Of a stretch of 64,000 nucleotides of DNA, positions 43,200 through 52,852 are shown one piece after another. The position numbers and the translations under genes are program-made. Location of the stretch: the NCBI GenBank assembly GCA_043783625.1, contig JAYVZE010000200.1:41577-105576 (forward strand), in the 5' to 3' direction. The stretch comes from JAFDVL01 sp043783625 (GTDB taxonomy: Bacteria > Acidobacteriota > Blastocatellia > RBC074). Numbering within the stretch: position 1 is the first letter of the stretch; each line of letters opens with the position of its first letter. The notes under the pieces were generated by a model. It was not told where the DNA came from, did no database searches, and saw nothing but the letters and a program-made list of their open reading frames with translations.

Positions 43200-46100
43200 T
43201 TACTTCCAATTCCCAATCAAAATAAACGGCGCCCAATAATACGGATGCGCAAACGGCTTTTTGGTATCGGCTTTGAATTTCGGCAGCCCCGCCGTCTTGT
43301 CGTCTTCGTGTACGATGGAACGTGCGACGGTCGCAGTCGGCACCGCCAATTCGCCGCGCAGCATGCGCCCCTGTGCTTGTCGCATCGCTTCGGCTTTGGT
43401 CAGGCCAGATTCACGCAGTTGATAAAACTCCTGCATCAAGCGCATCGTAGAGCGATCTGCGACGGGCCACAAACTGGCGATCACTGCCCGTGCGCCTTGT
43501 CGTTGTGCCAGCACGCCGAAGCCTTCGACCTCTTTGCCATTCGCGCCGCTCCCGCTTGTAGCCGTATTACAAGCCGAAAGAGTCAACAATTCGACGCCAC
43601 TGAAGACATTCGGCAAGGCTTTGATTTCCGCCAAACTCAACAATTTTCCATCGCCCAGCAACAACGCCGAATTGGTTTCGTTGCCCGGTTGAAATTGAAA
43701 GTGGCTGGCGATGTGGACGACGTTGTTACGTTCGCGCAAGCCCGTCAACATTGACTCCTGCGTGAATTGCTCGTCCAGCTTGATCGTGCCGGGCAAGACG
43801 CCGGAACTGTTGCCATCGGATTTGATAATGCCGCGCATTTCTTCGGCCACGCCGGGCAACGCCGGAATGTTTTCGCCGTGCGCTTTCGTGACGCCCAAAC
43901 CAAGCGCACGCCAATTTTTACTTGGTTCCAAATGCAGCCGCGCATTGCTCGCAGGCGTGAACACGGCGTGGCGGTAACTTTCGACCAAATACTGCTTGCC
44001 ATCGTGCAGCGCCGCCATCGGCACATAACGCAACACGCCATCCAACGACCACATCAAAAGCTTGGCATTCGCCGCCTGTAAATCTTTCTCCACGGGCGCG
44101 AGCAGGATTTTGTACAACTCCTGCGCGAGCGGCAGCGGATCAAGCGTCGGGTTTTGCAACGCCGCGCGAAACGCCAGCACCTTGCGATTCAAGTCCGCCG
44201 CTTTGATCGGCACTTGATACGCCTTTTGCACATCAGCGGTCGTGAGTACGATGCTGAAGGTGTCTTCGCCGACGACGGTGTAGAGCGCGACTGCGCCGTG
44301 ACCGAGTTCGCGCAAATCTTCCATCATCCCTTGCGTATCGCGGAGCTGCGAGACTTTGCCCGCGTCTTTGGTGGTCTTCAATTCGTCATTCAACTTATCA
44401 AGGAACTTCTGAAACGCATCGCCTGCAACGCCAAGATCGCTTTCGATTTGGGCGAGCCGTTTGTCTTCTTCGGCAGTGCGCGCAGGTTTGTTGAGCAAGG
44501 CCGAGCGTTCCGCACCGAGCGCCGCCAACTTGTCCGCCACTTCGCGGTAGCGTTTGTCCGCCGCTTCTTCCTTCGGCGTCAGCGTCGCCTTTTCGCCTTT
44601 GGGTGCGTTGGTATTGTCGCCGCGAATGTACTCGAAATACTCTTCTTCCTTGAGCATGCGCAGGACTTGCTCGGCTTCGGGCAGGCGGGCTTGGGAGATT
44701 AATAAGTCAGCAAGGTCACGGTAATGCTGTTCGTTGCCGGAGATGAAGGATTGTTGCAATTCCTTTTGGAGCGTCTCTTGATTACTTGCTTGTCGTAAAA
44801 CGCCGCGTGCTTCTTGCAGACCATTGATGCCGATCTTGCCGAAATAGATGGCGGTTTCGGCGTTGCCCGCTTCTTTCCAATCTTTCATTAGGCTGACGAA
44901 AAACAGGGCGTCTTGCCTAAGGCTGAAGTTCGTCTTTTCGCCCGGCCACTCTCGTAATAATTGCAGCGCGCGTTCGTGAAGCTCGATGGCTTTGTCGTAC
45001 TGTTTTGACTTGCGATAGTACACGCCGAGGCTGCGCAAAGCGTGTGGTTCCACTGAACGTAAGTTGAACTTTCGGATAATGGCGAGACCTTTCTCCCCAG
45101 CTTCAATTGCTTTGGCAGGATTATCAGTAGCGTAATGATATTCGGCTAAAGCACTATATACCTCGATCAGCGGTTGTTCTCGCGTGGGGTACTTTTCCTG
45201 GTGAATTTTTAAGAACTGCTCCAGATAGACGAGTTCTTTCGGATCAGGGGTTGTCCCAGAATTGAAGGCGCTTAACTGATACAGAATGCCCAGCTCACTA
45301 TCTGCATCATTTACTTCCCGAAAGACGGCGAGGGCGCGTTCTAGGGCTTCCCGTACTTTTTCTTTCCGTCCCAGTGCTCGATAAATGGGGACAAGCGAGG
45401 CGCGAATTATGCCGCCCTCCATTGCCAATGCCTTATTGGCTACGGCAAGCTTGCGCGCGTTCTCTGCATATTCGAGTGCCTTTTCAAATTTGCCCGTTTG
45501 CATGATCAACTGGGCAAGGTTGCTTTGGGTTATGGGTTCTAATCGTTTGTCCCCGATTTCCACGGCGATGGCGAACGCCTGCTCGTAATATTCTTGCGCT
45601 TTGGCGATTTTTCCTAAGCGCATTCCTACCACTAGGCCGAGTTGGTTTAAGGTATCAGCTTCCGTTGCACGATCCTTTGTGACACGGGCAACTTCAAGGA
45701 TTTGGGTAAAGGTTTCGGCTACTTCTTCATAGCGTTCCAAAGGATATAGCTGACTCACACGAGCGCGCAGGTCTTGATAGGCTCTGGTCGGGTTCCCGGT
45801 TTCGATTTCGAGGGGCCGTGCTTGTTCGTAAAAGGATTGGGCTTTTTCTTGTTGCCCGATGTATTCGTAGTACGCGCCATATCTTCGCAGGATCAAAGCT
45901 TCTCCCGCGCGGCTCTTCACTTCGCGCATGATCGCTAATGATTGCTCCCATGCGACGAACGAATTTTCTTTCTGCTTCAACTCATAGTAATAGTTACCGA
46001 TAGACAACAGCGCAAATCCTTCCCATAACCGTTCGCCCAATTGCGCCCACAACGCCCGCGCCTGTTGTGCCATTTTCAATTGTTTCTGCGTCACGAGTTC

Positions 46101-46553
46101 CCAGCGATATTGGATCATCAAGCGTTCCGCCTGGGTGCGCTTTTTGTCTATGCTGGTCGCGGCGTTTTTGACTTCTGCCTTCAATTGGTATGGCCCTCTG
46201 ATGTTGGGCGTATCGGCGGTCTCAATTTTGAGCTGATAGTTGCCGCTGACCGTCGCAATGTGTGAAAACATTTCCGGCAAGCCAAATGGAGTGACATTAA
46301 CTGCTTCAATCGTCTTGCCATCCGGTGCAGTCAGTGTCACCACTACGTCAATGGATTTCTGGAAGACATCGAAATGGACGAACTGTCCGGCTTTGAGCGG
46401 GATGAGATAAATATGTGTTTGCGTGCTGGTGAGTTCACGTTCAATCATCCTGTCTGGCTCAAGCGACGTAAGTTCTTGTGCGTGAAGTAAAGCGGGCAGA
46501 CAGAGAACGACGAACAGAAAAAAGAACCGATGTTTTCCCAAAGAGTAAGTCAT
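43200..46553 (-). CDS. Secreted TPR-CHAT protein (caspase-like peptidase fold)
   Basis: 1117 residues. Signal peptide ends LHAQ. A PPC-like beta domain (about 30-125; IYLIPLKAGQFVHFDVFQ) is followed by a long TPR solenoid (about 150-620), a charged helical segment and a C-terminal CHAT domain. In the CHAT part, VVHIASHFQ gives candidate catalytic His951 and LLTLSACNTATSG gives Cys995; VIASLWPVADRS and PYYWAPFILIGNWK complete it. Strong AGGAGG before the ATG. CHAT proteases act in bacterial immunity and signalling and are usually cytosolic; this form is exported. Its target is unknown. The residue after His951 is Phe, not the usual Gly. Confidence 0.9.
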   Translation of the reverse strand: MTYSLGKHRFFFLFVVLCLPALLHAQELTSLEPDRMIERELTSTQTHIYLIPLKAGQFVHFDVFQKSIDVVVTLTAPDGKTIEAVNVTPFGLPEMFSHIATVSGNYQLKIETADTPNIRGPYQLKAEVKNAATSIDKKRTQAERLMIQYRWELVTQKQLKMAQQARALWAQLGERLWEGFALLSIGNYYYELKQKENSFVAWEQSLAIMREVKSRAGEALILRRYGAYYEYIGQQEKAQSFYEQARPLEIETGNPTRAYQDLRARVSQLYPLERYEEVAETFTQILEVARVTKDRATEADTLNQLGLVVGMRLGKIAKAQEYYEQAFAIAVEIGDKRLEPITQSNLAQLIMQTGKFEKALEYAENARKLAVANKALAMEGGIIRASLVPIYRALGRKEKVREALERALAVFREVNDADSELGILYQLSAFNSGTTPDPKELVYLEQFLKIHQEKYPTREQPLIEVYSALAEYHYATDNPAKAIEAGEKGLAIIRKFNLRSVEPHALRSLGVYYRKSKQYDKAIELHERALQLLREWPGEKTNFSLRQDALFFVSLMKDWKEAGNAETAIYFGKIGINGLQEARGVLRQASNQETLQKELQQSFISGNEQHYRDLADLLISQARLPEAEQVLRMLKEEEYFEYIRGDNTNAPKGEKATLTPKEEAADKRYREVADKLAALGAERSALLNKPARTAEEDKRLAQIESDLGVAGDAFQKFLDKLNDELKTTKDAGKVSQLRDTQGMMEDLRELGHGAVALYTVVGEDTFSIVLTTADVQKAYQVPIKAADLNRKVLAFRAALQNPTLDPLPLAQELYKILLAPVEKDLQAANAKLLMWSLDGVLRYVPMAALHDGKQYLVESYRHAVFTPASNARLHLEPSKNWRALGLGVTKAHGENIPALPGVAEEMRGIIKSDGNSSGVLPGTIKLDEQFTQESMLTGLRERNNVVHIASHFQFQPGNETNSALLLGDGKLLSLAEIKALPNVFSGVELLTLSACNTATSGSGANGKEVEGFGVLAQRQGARAVIASLWPVADRSTMRLMQEFYQLRESGLTKAEAMRQAQGRMLRGELAVPTATVARSIVHEDDKTAGLPKFKADTKKPFAHPYYWAPFILIGNWK

Positions 46554-47153
46554 ACATTTTCCTCCTACTCATACAAGCGCATTGCGTACTGATTTCCCCT
46601 CAGACAAACTTGCGGGGGATGAAAATACTTTGCGAGAGAGTTTGAAAATCTGATCTTTGCCTTTGCTCCATATGCCAGATGCCGCTCCGACGAAGCTTGG
46701 AAGAATTTGGCGACATCGTGGCTATAAACATTCCGCGCCTCTGGCGCTAACTTTCAAACACGCGCTGACTGCTCGCTACCGCTCGCCGTACCGTACCAAC
46801 TGTCACCGCCATTCCCCTTGCAACACAAACGCGGCTCAATAATATGGCACTTGCCATTGCTTCTGCTTCCACATCTCGATTTGGGCGGTGCGCAAGGCAG
46901 AAGTAAATCCCCTCACGGCAGGAAAAAAAGTTAGACGCAAAACAAAATCCTGCGGATACAAAAACAGCGAGAGGACAGTTTACGCCTGCTAGTCGGAGAG
47001 AAACAACGAGGCAGACTCATTGTCAGGGCAGTCCTTTGCTTTTAACGGCTGAAGCAGGCGCTGCGCGTTGCGGTAAATTTATTCGCTCTGACCTTGAATA
47101 ACTGAATGTCGCGCACTAGCGCACCGAACAACGATTAAGCTGGTGTAATACGA
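46554..47153. other. 600-base degenerate region upstream of the CHAT gene
   Basis: No intact gene. Its near end carries the CHAT promoter and a strong AGGAGG. The middle contains fossil CHAT copy B. The rest has scattered stops in all frames I followed. The 46700-46750 stretch (CGACATCGTGGCTATAAAC) looks like worn repeat DNA. It is best read as debris of former tandem CHAT genes. Confidence 0.55.
46803..46898 (-). pseudogene. Fossil C-terminus of a CHAT-domain gene (copy B)
   Basis: 32 minus-strand codons read ALRTAQIEMWKQKQWQVPYY, a TGA where Trp is expected, then AAFVLQGEWR and a stop. It matches copy A (43057-43143) at most positions and the conserved CHAT end PYYWxxFxLxGxW. Only this conserved tip survives. 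It lies upstream of the intact CHAT gene. Confidence 0.75.
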
Positions 47154-48572
47154 CTATAATCCCACGCCAGGCACTGGATATTTCGCCGCTGCATCCATCA
47201 ATACTAAAATCCAGTCATTGCCTCTGCCGCTCGTCGGAGGCGTGAATGTTTGAATCCCGAAACTATCCTGATCTTTAATCACGTACGAAGTTCCATAACG
47301 CGGATCGTACCAATATTGTCGTTGCTGTTCCGCTTTAATCACGCTTTTGTCCAGCGTAAAAATTTCGCCGCGTGGAGAATAAAAAATTGCAAAGGAACCA
47401 TCGCTCGCACGCGCCGCTCGCATCTTCGCGCCGCCGCTGTTGGCTCCGCTCAAAATAATGCTTTGATCGGGAATCAATTTTGTGAACGGCAGCGATTCAA
47501 ACAGCCGTCTGACGTAGCGCATTTGAAAGGCTCCGGCATGATCCAACGCCTCTTTCCATGGGATGTTTGCGCCGATAATGCTGCTGGGGCCGCCAAACAG
47601 ATCGCGTCCACGATTCACATCTCCCACGCCGCCGGACGCCGCTGGTTTATACATTTGCCAGATGCTGTTATTGCCGTACGTGTGTCCGCACGCTCCAGCG
47701 AGCAATGACCAGTACGCCGCCTGCCGCGCATCATAATCATCAAATCGCTCAATCGCACTCACGCCGCGATTATAAAATCCAACCGGAATTCCTTCGTAGC
47801 GCGGCTCGCCGTCCATTGTCGGTTTGACGGGTTTTAGTTTGTAATCATGCTCCGCATAAAGTCCGTTGTCGTGGTCACGCGCCGCATGCGAAGACTGATA
47901 CATATTGAAATCCAACCACGGCGCATCATTGAGTTGAAGCGACGACATTCCCGGCCCGATTGGATGAAATGTTTTCAGATGTGCGCCGCCATCGCCTTCT
48001 GTCAAGCCTGCTGCCATCGCGTCAATGACGGCGCGCTCCGATGATTGCTTGATCGAACGGTCGCCGCCCAGAATCCAGATGATGGATTTATCTTTGTATC
48101 GCTTGCCTAAAAATTTTCCGTATTCGCGCGCATTGCTCGGCGTAAAAATTGATTGATCGGCTCCCCAGTAACTCCCCCACGTGGGCAAAAATCCGATGAA
48201 TAATCCAAGCTCTTCGGCTTTATTGACGATAAAATCTACATGGCGAAAATAGGCTTCGACGGGCTGCGCGGGATCATTATTTTTGAGCGGCAAATCTCCG
48301 TAAGCATTCGGCACAGTCAATCCGCCGAGCTGCGCAAGAGCTACGGCTTGAATCACGGTGAAGCCTTTGTTTGAACGGTTCGTTAAATATTGCGTCGCGT
48401 CTTCACGATTCAAACGATGAAATAATTCCCACGCGGTATCGCCGAGATAAAAAAACGGTTTGCCGTTTTCTTCCTGTAAATACCGATGATTTTCGGAGAC
48501 TTTCAAGCGCGGCGCAGCGGATAAATTAGTGAGGGAAAAAAGTAAAAGAAAAATTAGGGAAGTTAGTTTCAT
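47154..48572 (-). CDS. GH140-like glycosidase (DUF4038 / apiosidase-like)
   Basis: 472 residues from ATG 48572; nine in-frame codons upstream enter a repeat and were rejected. Signal peptide MKLTSLIFLLLFSLTNLSAA. DUF4038 barrel with PFFYLGDTAWELFHRLNRED, FLPTWGSYWG, candidate catalytic Asp in IWILGGDRS and Glu in TMDGEPRYEG, and a collagen-binding-like C-terminal beta domain (GSFAIFYSPRGEIFTLDK). Characterised GH140 enzymes remove apiose-linked side chains from rhamnogalacturonan II. The assignment is by overall motif pattern. Confidence 0.82.
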   Translation of the reverse strand: MKLTSLIFLLLFSLTNLSAAPRLKVSENHRYLQEENGKPFFYLGDTAWELFHRLNREDATQYLTNRSNKGFTVIQAVALAQLGGLTVPNAYGDLPLKNNDPAQPVEAYFRHVDFIVNKAEELGLFIGFLPTWGSYWGADQSIFTPSNAREYGKFLGKRYKDKSIIWILGGDRSIKQSSERAVIDAMAAGLTEGDGGAHLKTFHPIGPGMSSLQLNDAPWLDFNMYQSSHAARDHDNGLYAEHDYKLKPVKPTMDGEPRYEGIPVGFYNRGVSAIERFDDYDARQAAYWSLLAGACGHTYGNNSIWQMYKPAASGGVGDVNRGRDLFGGPSSIIGANIPWKEALDHAGAFQMRYVRRLFESLPFTKLIPDQSIILSGANSGGAKMRAARASDGSFAIFYSPRGEIFTLDKSVIKAEQQRQYWYDPRYGTSYVIKDQDSFGIQTFTPPTSGRGNDWILVLMDAAAKYPVPGVGL

Positions 48573-48597
48573 AAAATAATTGATTGAAGTATCCGAC

Positions 48598-48719
48598 ACG
48601 CGGAGCGTTTGGAGTGCGGTGACTTGTCACCGCTTTGGTATTCTTTACATCGCTGTAGATTTGCAATGAACGCCTCTACCAAAGCGACGCCGAGCCGTCG
48701 CACTCCAAACGCTCCACGT
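48598..48719. repeat. MITE-like palindromic element, about 122 bases
   Basis: Arms of about 43 bases (48598-48640 and 48677-48719) pair over ACGCGGAGCGTTTGGAGTGCG and CGCTTTGGTA with a divergent middle (GTGACTTGTCAC versus a GACGCCGAGCCGTC-type block). No coding potential. It lies between the GH140-like start and the CE15-like stop. Confidence 0.78.
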
Positions 48720-48738
48720 TACGTTAGGGTTTTTCTTC

Positions 48739-50127
48739 TTACTTCAAATAACGACCAGCAAACGTCAAAAATATCGGCCAGTTCGGGCCCGGAGTATGTC
48801 CGCCAGTGTGCTGACGAAAGCTGACATCCCCATTCATCAATCCGGTTTCAATCGGTGGAAATTCCATCGTTCCCATATCTTTTTTGCCGAGTAATTTATA
48901 CACCGGCCCGGCGTGTGCTCCAGCTAAAAACATTCCTTTCGCATCAACCCAACCATCACCGTTAACCGCACCAGCACTAATAAACACAGGGCGAGGCGCA
49001 CATAAAGCAACGAGTTCGTGCGCATCTATCGGCAAGTCATTCGCGGTGAGCGGCCCGGCATATTTCAAATAATTTCCTGCCAGCCAATGATATTCGCTGG
49101 TGCCTGCTACGTTCTCAACCATCTCGCCATAGTTGTTGCGGCGATGAATTTTTGCTCCGCCCGCACCGGATGAACTAATAAATCCAATTGCAATGCGCGG
49201 CTCATACGCCATTGTTACAAGTGCTGCTTTGCCATAACGCGAGTGACCTTCGATGGCAACCATTTTTGCATTCACGGATTTGTCCGTCTCAAAATAATCC
49301 AGCGCACGGCTGGCTCCCCAGCCCCACGCGCGGAGTGATCCCCAATCATCCGCTTTGCGTGGTTGACCTTTGTTGACTAAACCGATAATTCCCTGTGTCA
49401 GACCTGCGCCGTTATCTGCTTGAATACTGTTCGGTACGAGTACCGCATAGCCCCAACCTTTTTCCAATACCTGTTGTTGCCACGGCGTACCTGGCGGTGG
49501 CGCATTCGGTGGCGGTGTAGCATTCGCGGGACGTAGCGGCAACTGTCCAAATCCAAATTCCATCATGACCGGAACGCCCGTTTTTGCATTCGCCGGAGTT
49601 GTTAAGGTCAAACGAATATCTACGGTAACAGCGGGATAAGAAGAATTATCGACGTGACCAACGAGCTGTTTGGTAATGACAGGTTTGCCGTATTTTTCTT
49701 CGTTGACAGTGCTGGTCACTTCCCACTTTACTTTGGGTGTAACTTTCGGCGCACGACCATACATTTCGCGGTCAAAGTCTTCGATAATTTCGGCACGACG
49801 TTGATTCCACCACACTTTCGCCGACGTAACTTTCTTGCCGTTTTTTAAGACTAGCGGATTCGGCAAGGCTGAATATGACATCACTTTTGCTTCGTCATAA
49901 TTTGCGTAATTTGGTGCTTGCGGATTGCTGCCGTTGGCTCCGCTGCGCAGCGAAGTGATTTTCAACTGATCCATCATCAATTGATGATCGGCCTTGGTGG
50001 CAGCTTGTTGCACCTGCTGGGCCGCCTGTTGTTCCGGCGTGAGCTGTCGTTGCTGTTGCGCGAGCAGGGCGGCACTCGCACACAGCAGCAGTGAAAACAT
50101 TACAATAATCAACGAACGTTGTTTCAT
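48739..50127 (-). CDS. CE15-like glucuronoyl esterase
   Basis: 462 residues from ATG 50127, which lies nine bases after AAGGA; ATGs upstream at 50133 and 50163 are less likely. Signal peptide MKQRSLIIVMFSLLLCASAA, then a Gln-rich low-complexity stretch. The CE15 elbow GHSRYGKAAL (S296) replaces GCSRxGK; WGWGASRALDYFE and NDLPIDAHELVALCAPRPVFIS are also typical, and the late His is in QHTGGHTPGP. CE15 enzymes cleave ester bonds between lignin alcohols and 4-O-methylglucuronate in xylan. With GH140 it forms a two-gene set on the minus strand. Confidence 0.85.
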   Translation of the reverse strand: MKQRSLIIVMFSLLLCASAALLAQQQRQLTPEQQAAQQVQQAATKADHQLMMDQLKITSLRSGANGSNPQAPNYANYDEAKVMSYSALPNPLVLKNGKKVTSAKVWWNQRRAEIIEDFDREMYGRAPKVTPKVKWEVTSTVNEEKYGKPVITKQLVGHVDNSSYPAVTVDIRLTLTTPANAKTGVPVMMEFGFGQLPLRPANATPPPNAPPPGTPWQQQVLEKGWGYAVLVPNSIQADNGAGLTQGIIGLVNKGQPRKADDWGSLRAWGWGASRALDYFETDKSVNAKMVAIEGHSRYGKAALVTMAYEPRIAIGFISSSGAGGAKIHRRNNYGEMVENVAGTSEYHWLAGNYLKYAGPLTANDLPIDAHELVALCAPRPVFISAGAVNGDGWVDAKGMFLAGAHAGPVYKLLGKKDMGTMEFPPIETGLMNGDVSFRQHTGGHTPGPNWPIFLTFAGRYLK

Positions 50128-50223
50128 AATCATGGTTCCTTTCAGGGTTGGCGACAAATTCAAGTTTCGCTGTTGGTGGTTTGAGGGAACCTCCGTTTGA
50201 CTGCGACAGTGCTTTGAGTTGAA

Positions 50224-50266
50224 TCAGGTGCTAAATAGTTCGGCACTCAAACTATTTAGCACCTGA
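50224..50266 (-). terminator. Perfect 17-bp hairpin after the wHTH-PD40 gene
   Basis: TCAGGTGCTAAATAGTT (50224-50240) and AACTATTTAGCACCTGA (50250-50266) are exact inverse complements around a 9-base loop. It lies between the regulator stop and the CE15 gene. A terminator role is likely, but no U-run follows on the minus strand. It may instead be a mobile palindrome. Confidence 0.6.
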
Positions 50267-50293
50267 CCCGCTTCTCTTTCAAGTAGAAAACGG

Positions 50294-52513
50294 TTAATGG
50301 AAATTTTCAATCATCATTATATCGCTGCTGCGTTGGGTAATAAGTGGCAGCAGGAGAGATTTTCTGTCCGCAGAAATGGAGAGTCCAGAGATGCCTTTGC
50401 GTAATAATTCATTGATTTGCGCGACAGGTTTCGTGGTTTGCGTCTCAAAGCTAAAATGATTAATGAGGGTTCTTCCCTGCGTATCAGTGGACACAAAATA
50501 AATTCCGTCATCGGTAATTGCCCACATGCGGCTATAATTTTTTTGCTGAAAATCCAGTACCAGGGTTGCTGCCCCACCACCAACCGGCATCCGCCAAATA
50601 GCCGCCGATCCCCGGTCTTTGGTGAAATATAACCATTGTCCATCCGGCGATTCAAAAGGATCAAAGCCGCCATCCTTCGTGACCTGAATAGTTTGTTTTC
50701 CAGCTACTGATGTTTTCCAAATTTGCAGACTGCCGCTGCGATTTGAACTGAAATAAATCCATTGTCCATCACCAGACCAACCCGGCACGATGTCTTCGGC
50801 GGCATCATCGGTCAGACGACGCGGCTGTCCGCCCTCGCAACTAACAATAAAAATATCCGCATTCCCGTCAGGGCGCGCATCAAATGCAATGAATTTTCCA
50901 TCCGGCGACCAACCAGGCGATCCTCCTAAAGGCCCACGAAATGAAGTCAGTCGGATGAGATTTTCTCCTTCACTGTCAGAAATCCAGATTTCATCGCTGC
51001 CGGAACGATTGGAGACAAAGGCAATTCGTTTACCATCGGGCGCATAGCGGGGACTGGTTTCCATGGTCGTCGAAGTTGCCAGTGCAGAAGATACGCTAAC
51101 CATTCGGTCTTCATTTAAGCTCACGCGGTAAATGTCGGAATTGTCACTGTTCTGCGTCCAGGCCAGACGGTTGCCAGTGGAAGAATACGATGGATATTGC
51201 GCATTATTACCACTCGCGACTAACCATTCAGGGGTGCCTCCCTCGACACTAATTTTATACAACCGACTTTTACCACCGTACCGCGATGAGAAAAGAATTT
51301 CCTGACCATTTTTAGTCCACGTCAGGTTGCTGGCTCCTGCCCCATCGAAAGTAATTTGTCGAGGCGTTCCACCTTGAACCGGAAGTAAGTGTACTTCACC
51401 CACAACAGCACTCACGACGCGCACAAAAGCAATTGTTTTTCCATCGGGCGAAAAGGCGGGACTGCAATCGCCAATCGTAGCATTAGGAGGTGTCGTTAAC
51501 CGCTGTTTTTCACCTGTTTCAGCATTCACGATAAACAAACTAAACGGTTCAGTCGCAGCTTCTTTATCGCTAACAACTAACGATTTTCCATCCGGTGACC
51601 AGTGCAACCAGGTATGAATTCCAAAGCTGAAACGATTCGCCCAAACACTGATTAACTTCCGTTCCGATCCGCCCAGTGCCGTAGTCAGGAAAATGCCATC
51701 CCCGGCTGACGTGCTTCGATAAAATGCCAGTGAACGACCATCGGGCGACCAGACAGGGTTCACATTATCGCCGGAATTACGGGTGATCTGAACACGGTTT
51801 CCCCCTTCCACCAAACGTACAAAAATATCAGTATTATTTTCTTTATCTCCACGCCAGACAAAGGCGATTTGATTACCGTCCGGTGAAAAAGCCGCTTGCA
51901 TTTCCTGCCCCGGATAGCTCGTCAAAGGAATAATATTGGATGCAGCGTTCACGGCATCATTGGATATTTTAGTCTTTGACCACAATTTTTCCTTAAATAA
52001 CCAAATCCCTGCCAAGCCAAGCAATCCGATAGCAATTAACCACAATGGTAACGAGAGCTGCGCCCAGCGATAGCTATTGTGTTTAACTGGTATTTCCTGT
52101 TTGGCTATCAGTTCTGGCAAGACGGGCGTGATTTCAGTTACCTGAGGCGATGCAGCATCTTCTCCTGTATGTGCGATAACCGGAGCAATAAAACGATACC
52201 CCAGACGAGGCAGGGTTTCGATGTAGTGAGGATCGGATTGCCCCTCAGCCAACATCTTACGCAACGCCGAAATATGAACATTAAGATTTGCTTCCTCGAC
52301 GATGGTGTTAGGCCAAAGTGCTTTTATCAGTGCTTCGCGCGGCATGATTTGCCCCTGGTTTTTGACCAGTAATAAAAGCAAATCAAATTCCTTCGGAGGG
52401 AGCAACACCTGCTCATCCAAACGGTAGATACGATGCTCGTTAGGAATCAACCGAAACGGGCCAAATTCATAAATATTTTTCGTAATCTGGTCGCTAATGG
52501 TCATAAATGACAT
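50294..52513 (-). CDS. Membrane-tethered winged-helix regulator with PD40/TolB-like sensor (CadC-type)
   Basis: 739 residues. OmpR/CadC-like winged helix at about 15-110 (RLDEQVLLPPKEFDLLLLLV, LNVHISALRKML, YIETLPRLGYRFIAPV), one membrane helix at about 153-173 (LPLWLIAIGLLGLAGIWLF), then a periplasmic beta-propeller of PD40/TolB-type repeats (AAFSPDGNQIAFVW, PVWSPDGRSLAFYRS, GWSPDGKFIAFDA). One-component signalling: ligand sensing outside, DNA binding inside. It is divergent from the TonB receptor and is therefore a strong candidate for its regulator. ATG 52504 is an alternative start. Confidence 0.88.
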   Translation of the reverse strand: MSFMTISDQITKNIYEFGPFRLIPNEHRIYRLDEQVLLPPKEFDLLLLLVKNQGQIMPREALIKALWPNTIVEEANLNVHISALRKMLAEGQSDPHYIETLPRLGYRFIAPVIAHTGEDAASPQVTEITPVLPELIAKQEIPVKHNSYRWAQLSLPLWLIAIGLLGLAGIWLFKEKLWSKTKISNDAVNAASNIIPLTSYPGQEMQAAFSPDGNQIAFVWRGDKENNTDIFVRLVEGGNRVQITRNSGDNVNPVWSPDGRSLAFYRSTSAGDGIFLTTALGGSERKLISVWANRFSFGIHTWLHWSPDGKSLVVSDKEAATEPFSLFIVNAETGEKQRLTTPPNATIGDCSPAFSPDGKTIAFVRVVSAVVGEVHLLPVQGGTPRQITFDGAGASNLTWTKNGQEILFSSRYGGKSRLYKISVEGGTPEWLVASGNNAQYPSYSSTGNRLAWTQNSDNSDIYRVSLNEDRMVSVSSALATSTTMETSPRYAPDGKRIAFVSNRSGSDEIWISDSEGENLIRLTSFRGPLGGSPGWSPDGKFIAFDARPDGNADIFIVSCEGGQPRRLTDDAAEDIVPGWSGDGQWIYFSSNRSGSLQIWKTSVAGKQTIQVTKDGGFDPFESPDGQWLYFTKDRGSAAIWRMPVGGGAATLVLDFQQKNYSRMWAITDDGIYFVSTDTQGRTLINHFSFETQTTKPVAQINELLRKGISGLSISADRKSLLLPLITQRSSDIMMIENFH

Positions 52514-52852
52514 CTTTAGAAGAACTTTACCTGCTCCTTTATTGAAAATTTACCCGCCCTAAAGGATTTCATGCCGCCTTCAGGGTAAAAGGTTCGTTAG
52601 CTGGGAAAGTATAGAAAAATAAGAAAAATTAAGACAGGTCAATATTAGACCAGATTGGAAGCAGTAATCAATGTCAGGTTCTGATAATGGAAACCGGACT
52701 GGTTCAACTGGACAGCTAAGATATTTTTTTGGCCGACCAGTAACAGTACGTGCTTTTCATTGTCAGTAAGGCTGTGAGTCACGACTCAATGTAAGTCACA
52801 GCACCAACCCGACTATCGTAAAAACAAACCTTGTACCCTAAGGAGAATCTAT
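52514..52852. promoter_or_regulatory. Divergent regulatory region between the PD40 regulator and the receptor
   Basis: 339 bases with no gene. Contains palindromes GGTC-N7-GACC (52637-52651), GAGTC-AC-GACTC (52776-52787), and GCTGTGA...TCACAGC (52771-52777/52796-52802). AGGAG at 52841-52845 serves the receptor. Likely operator sites for the winged-helix regulator, which is encoded divergently; this is inference. Confidence 0.5.

Noticed and set aside
46657..46842. 61-codon plus-strand frame upstream of the CHAT gene
   Set aside because: Overlaps the minus-strand CHAT fossil, shows no domain or ribosome site, and looks like eroded DNA.
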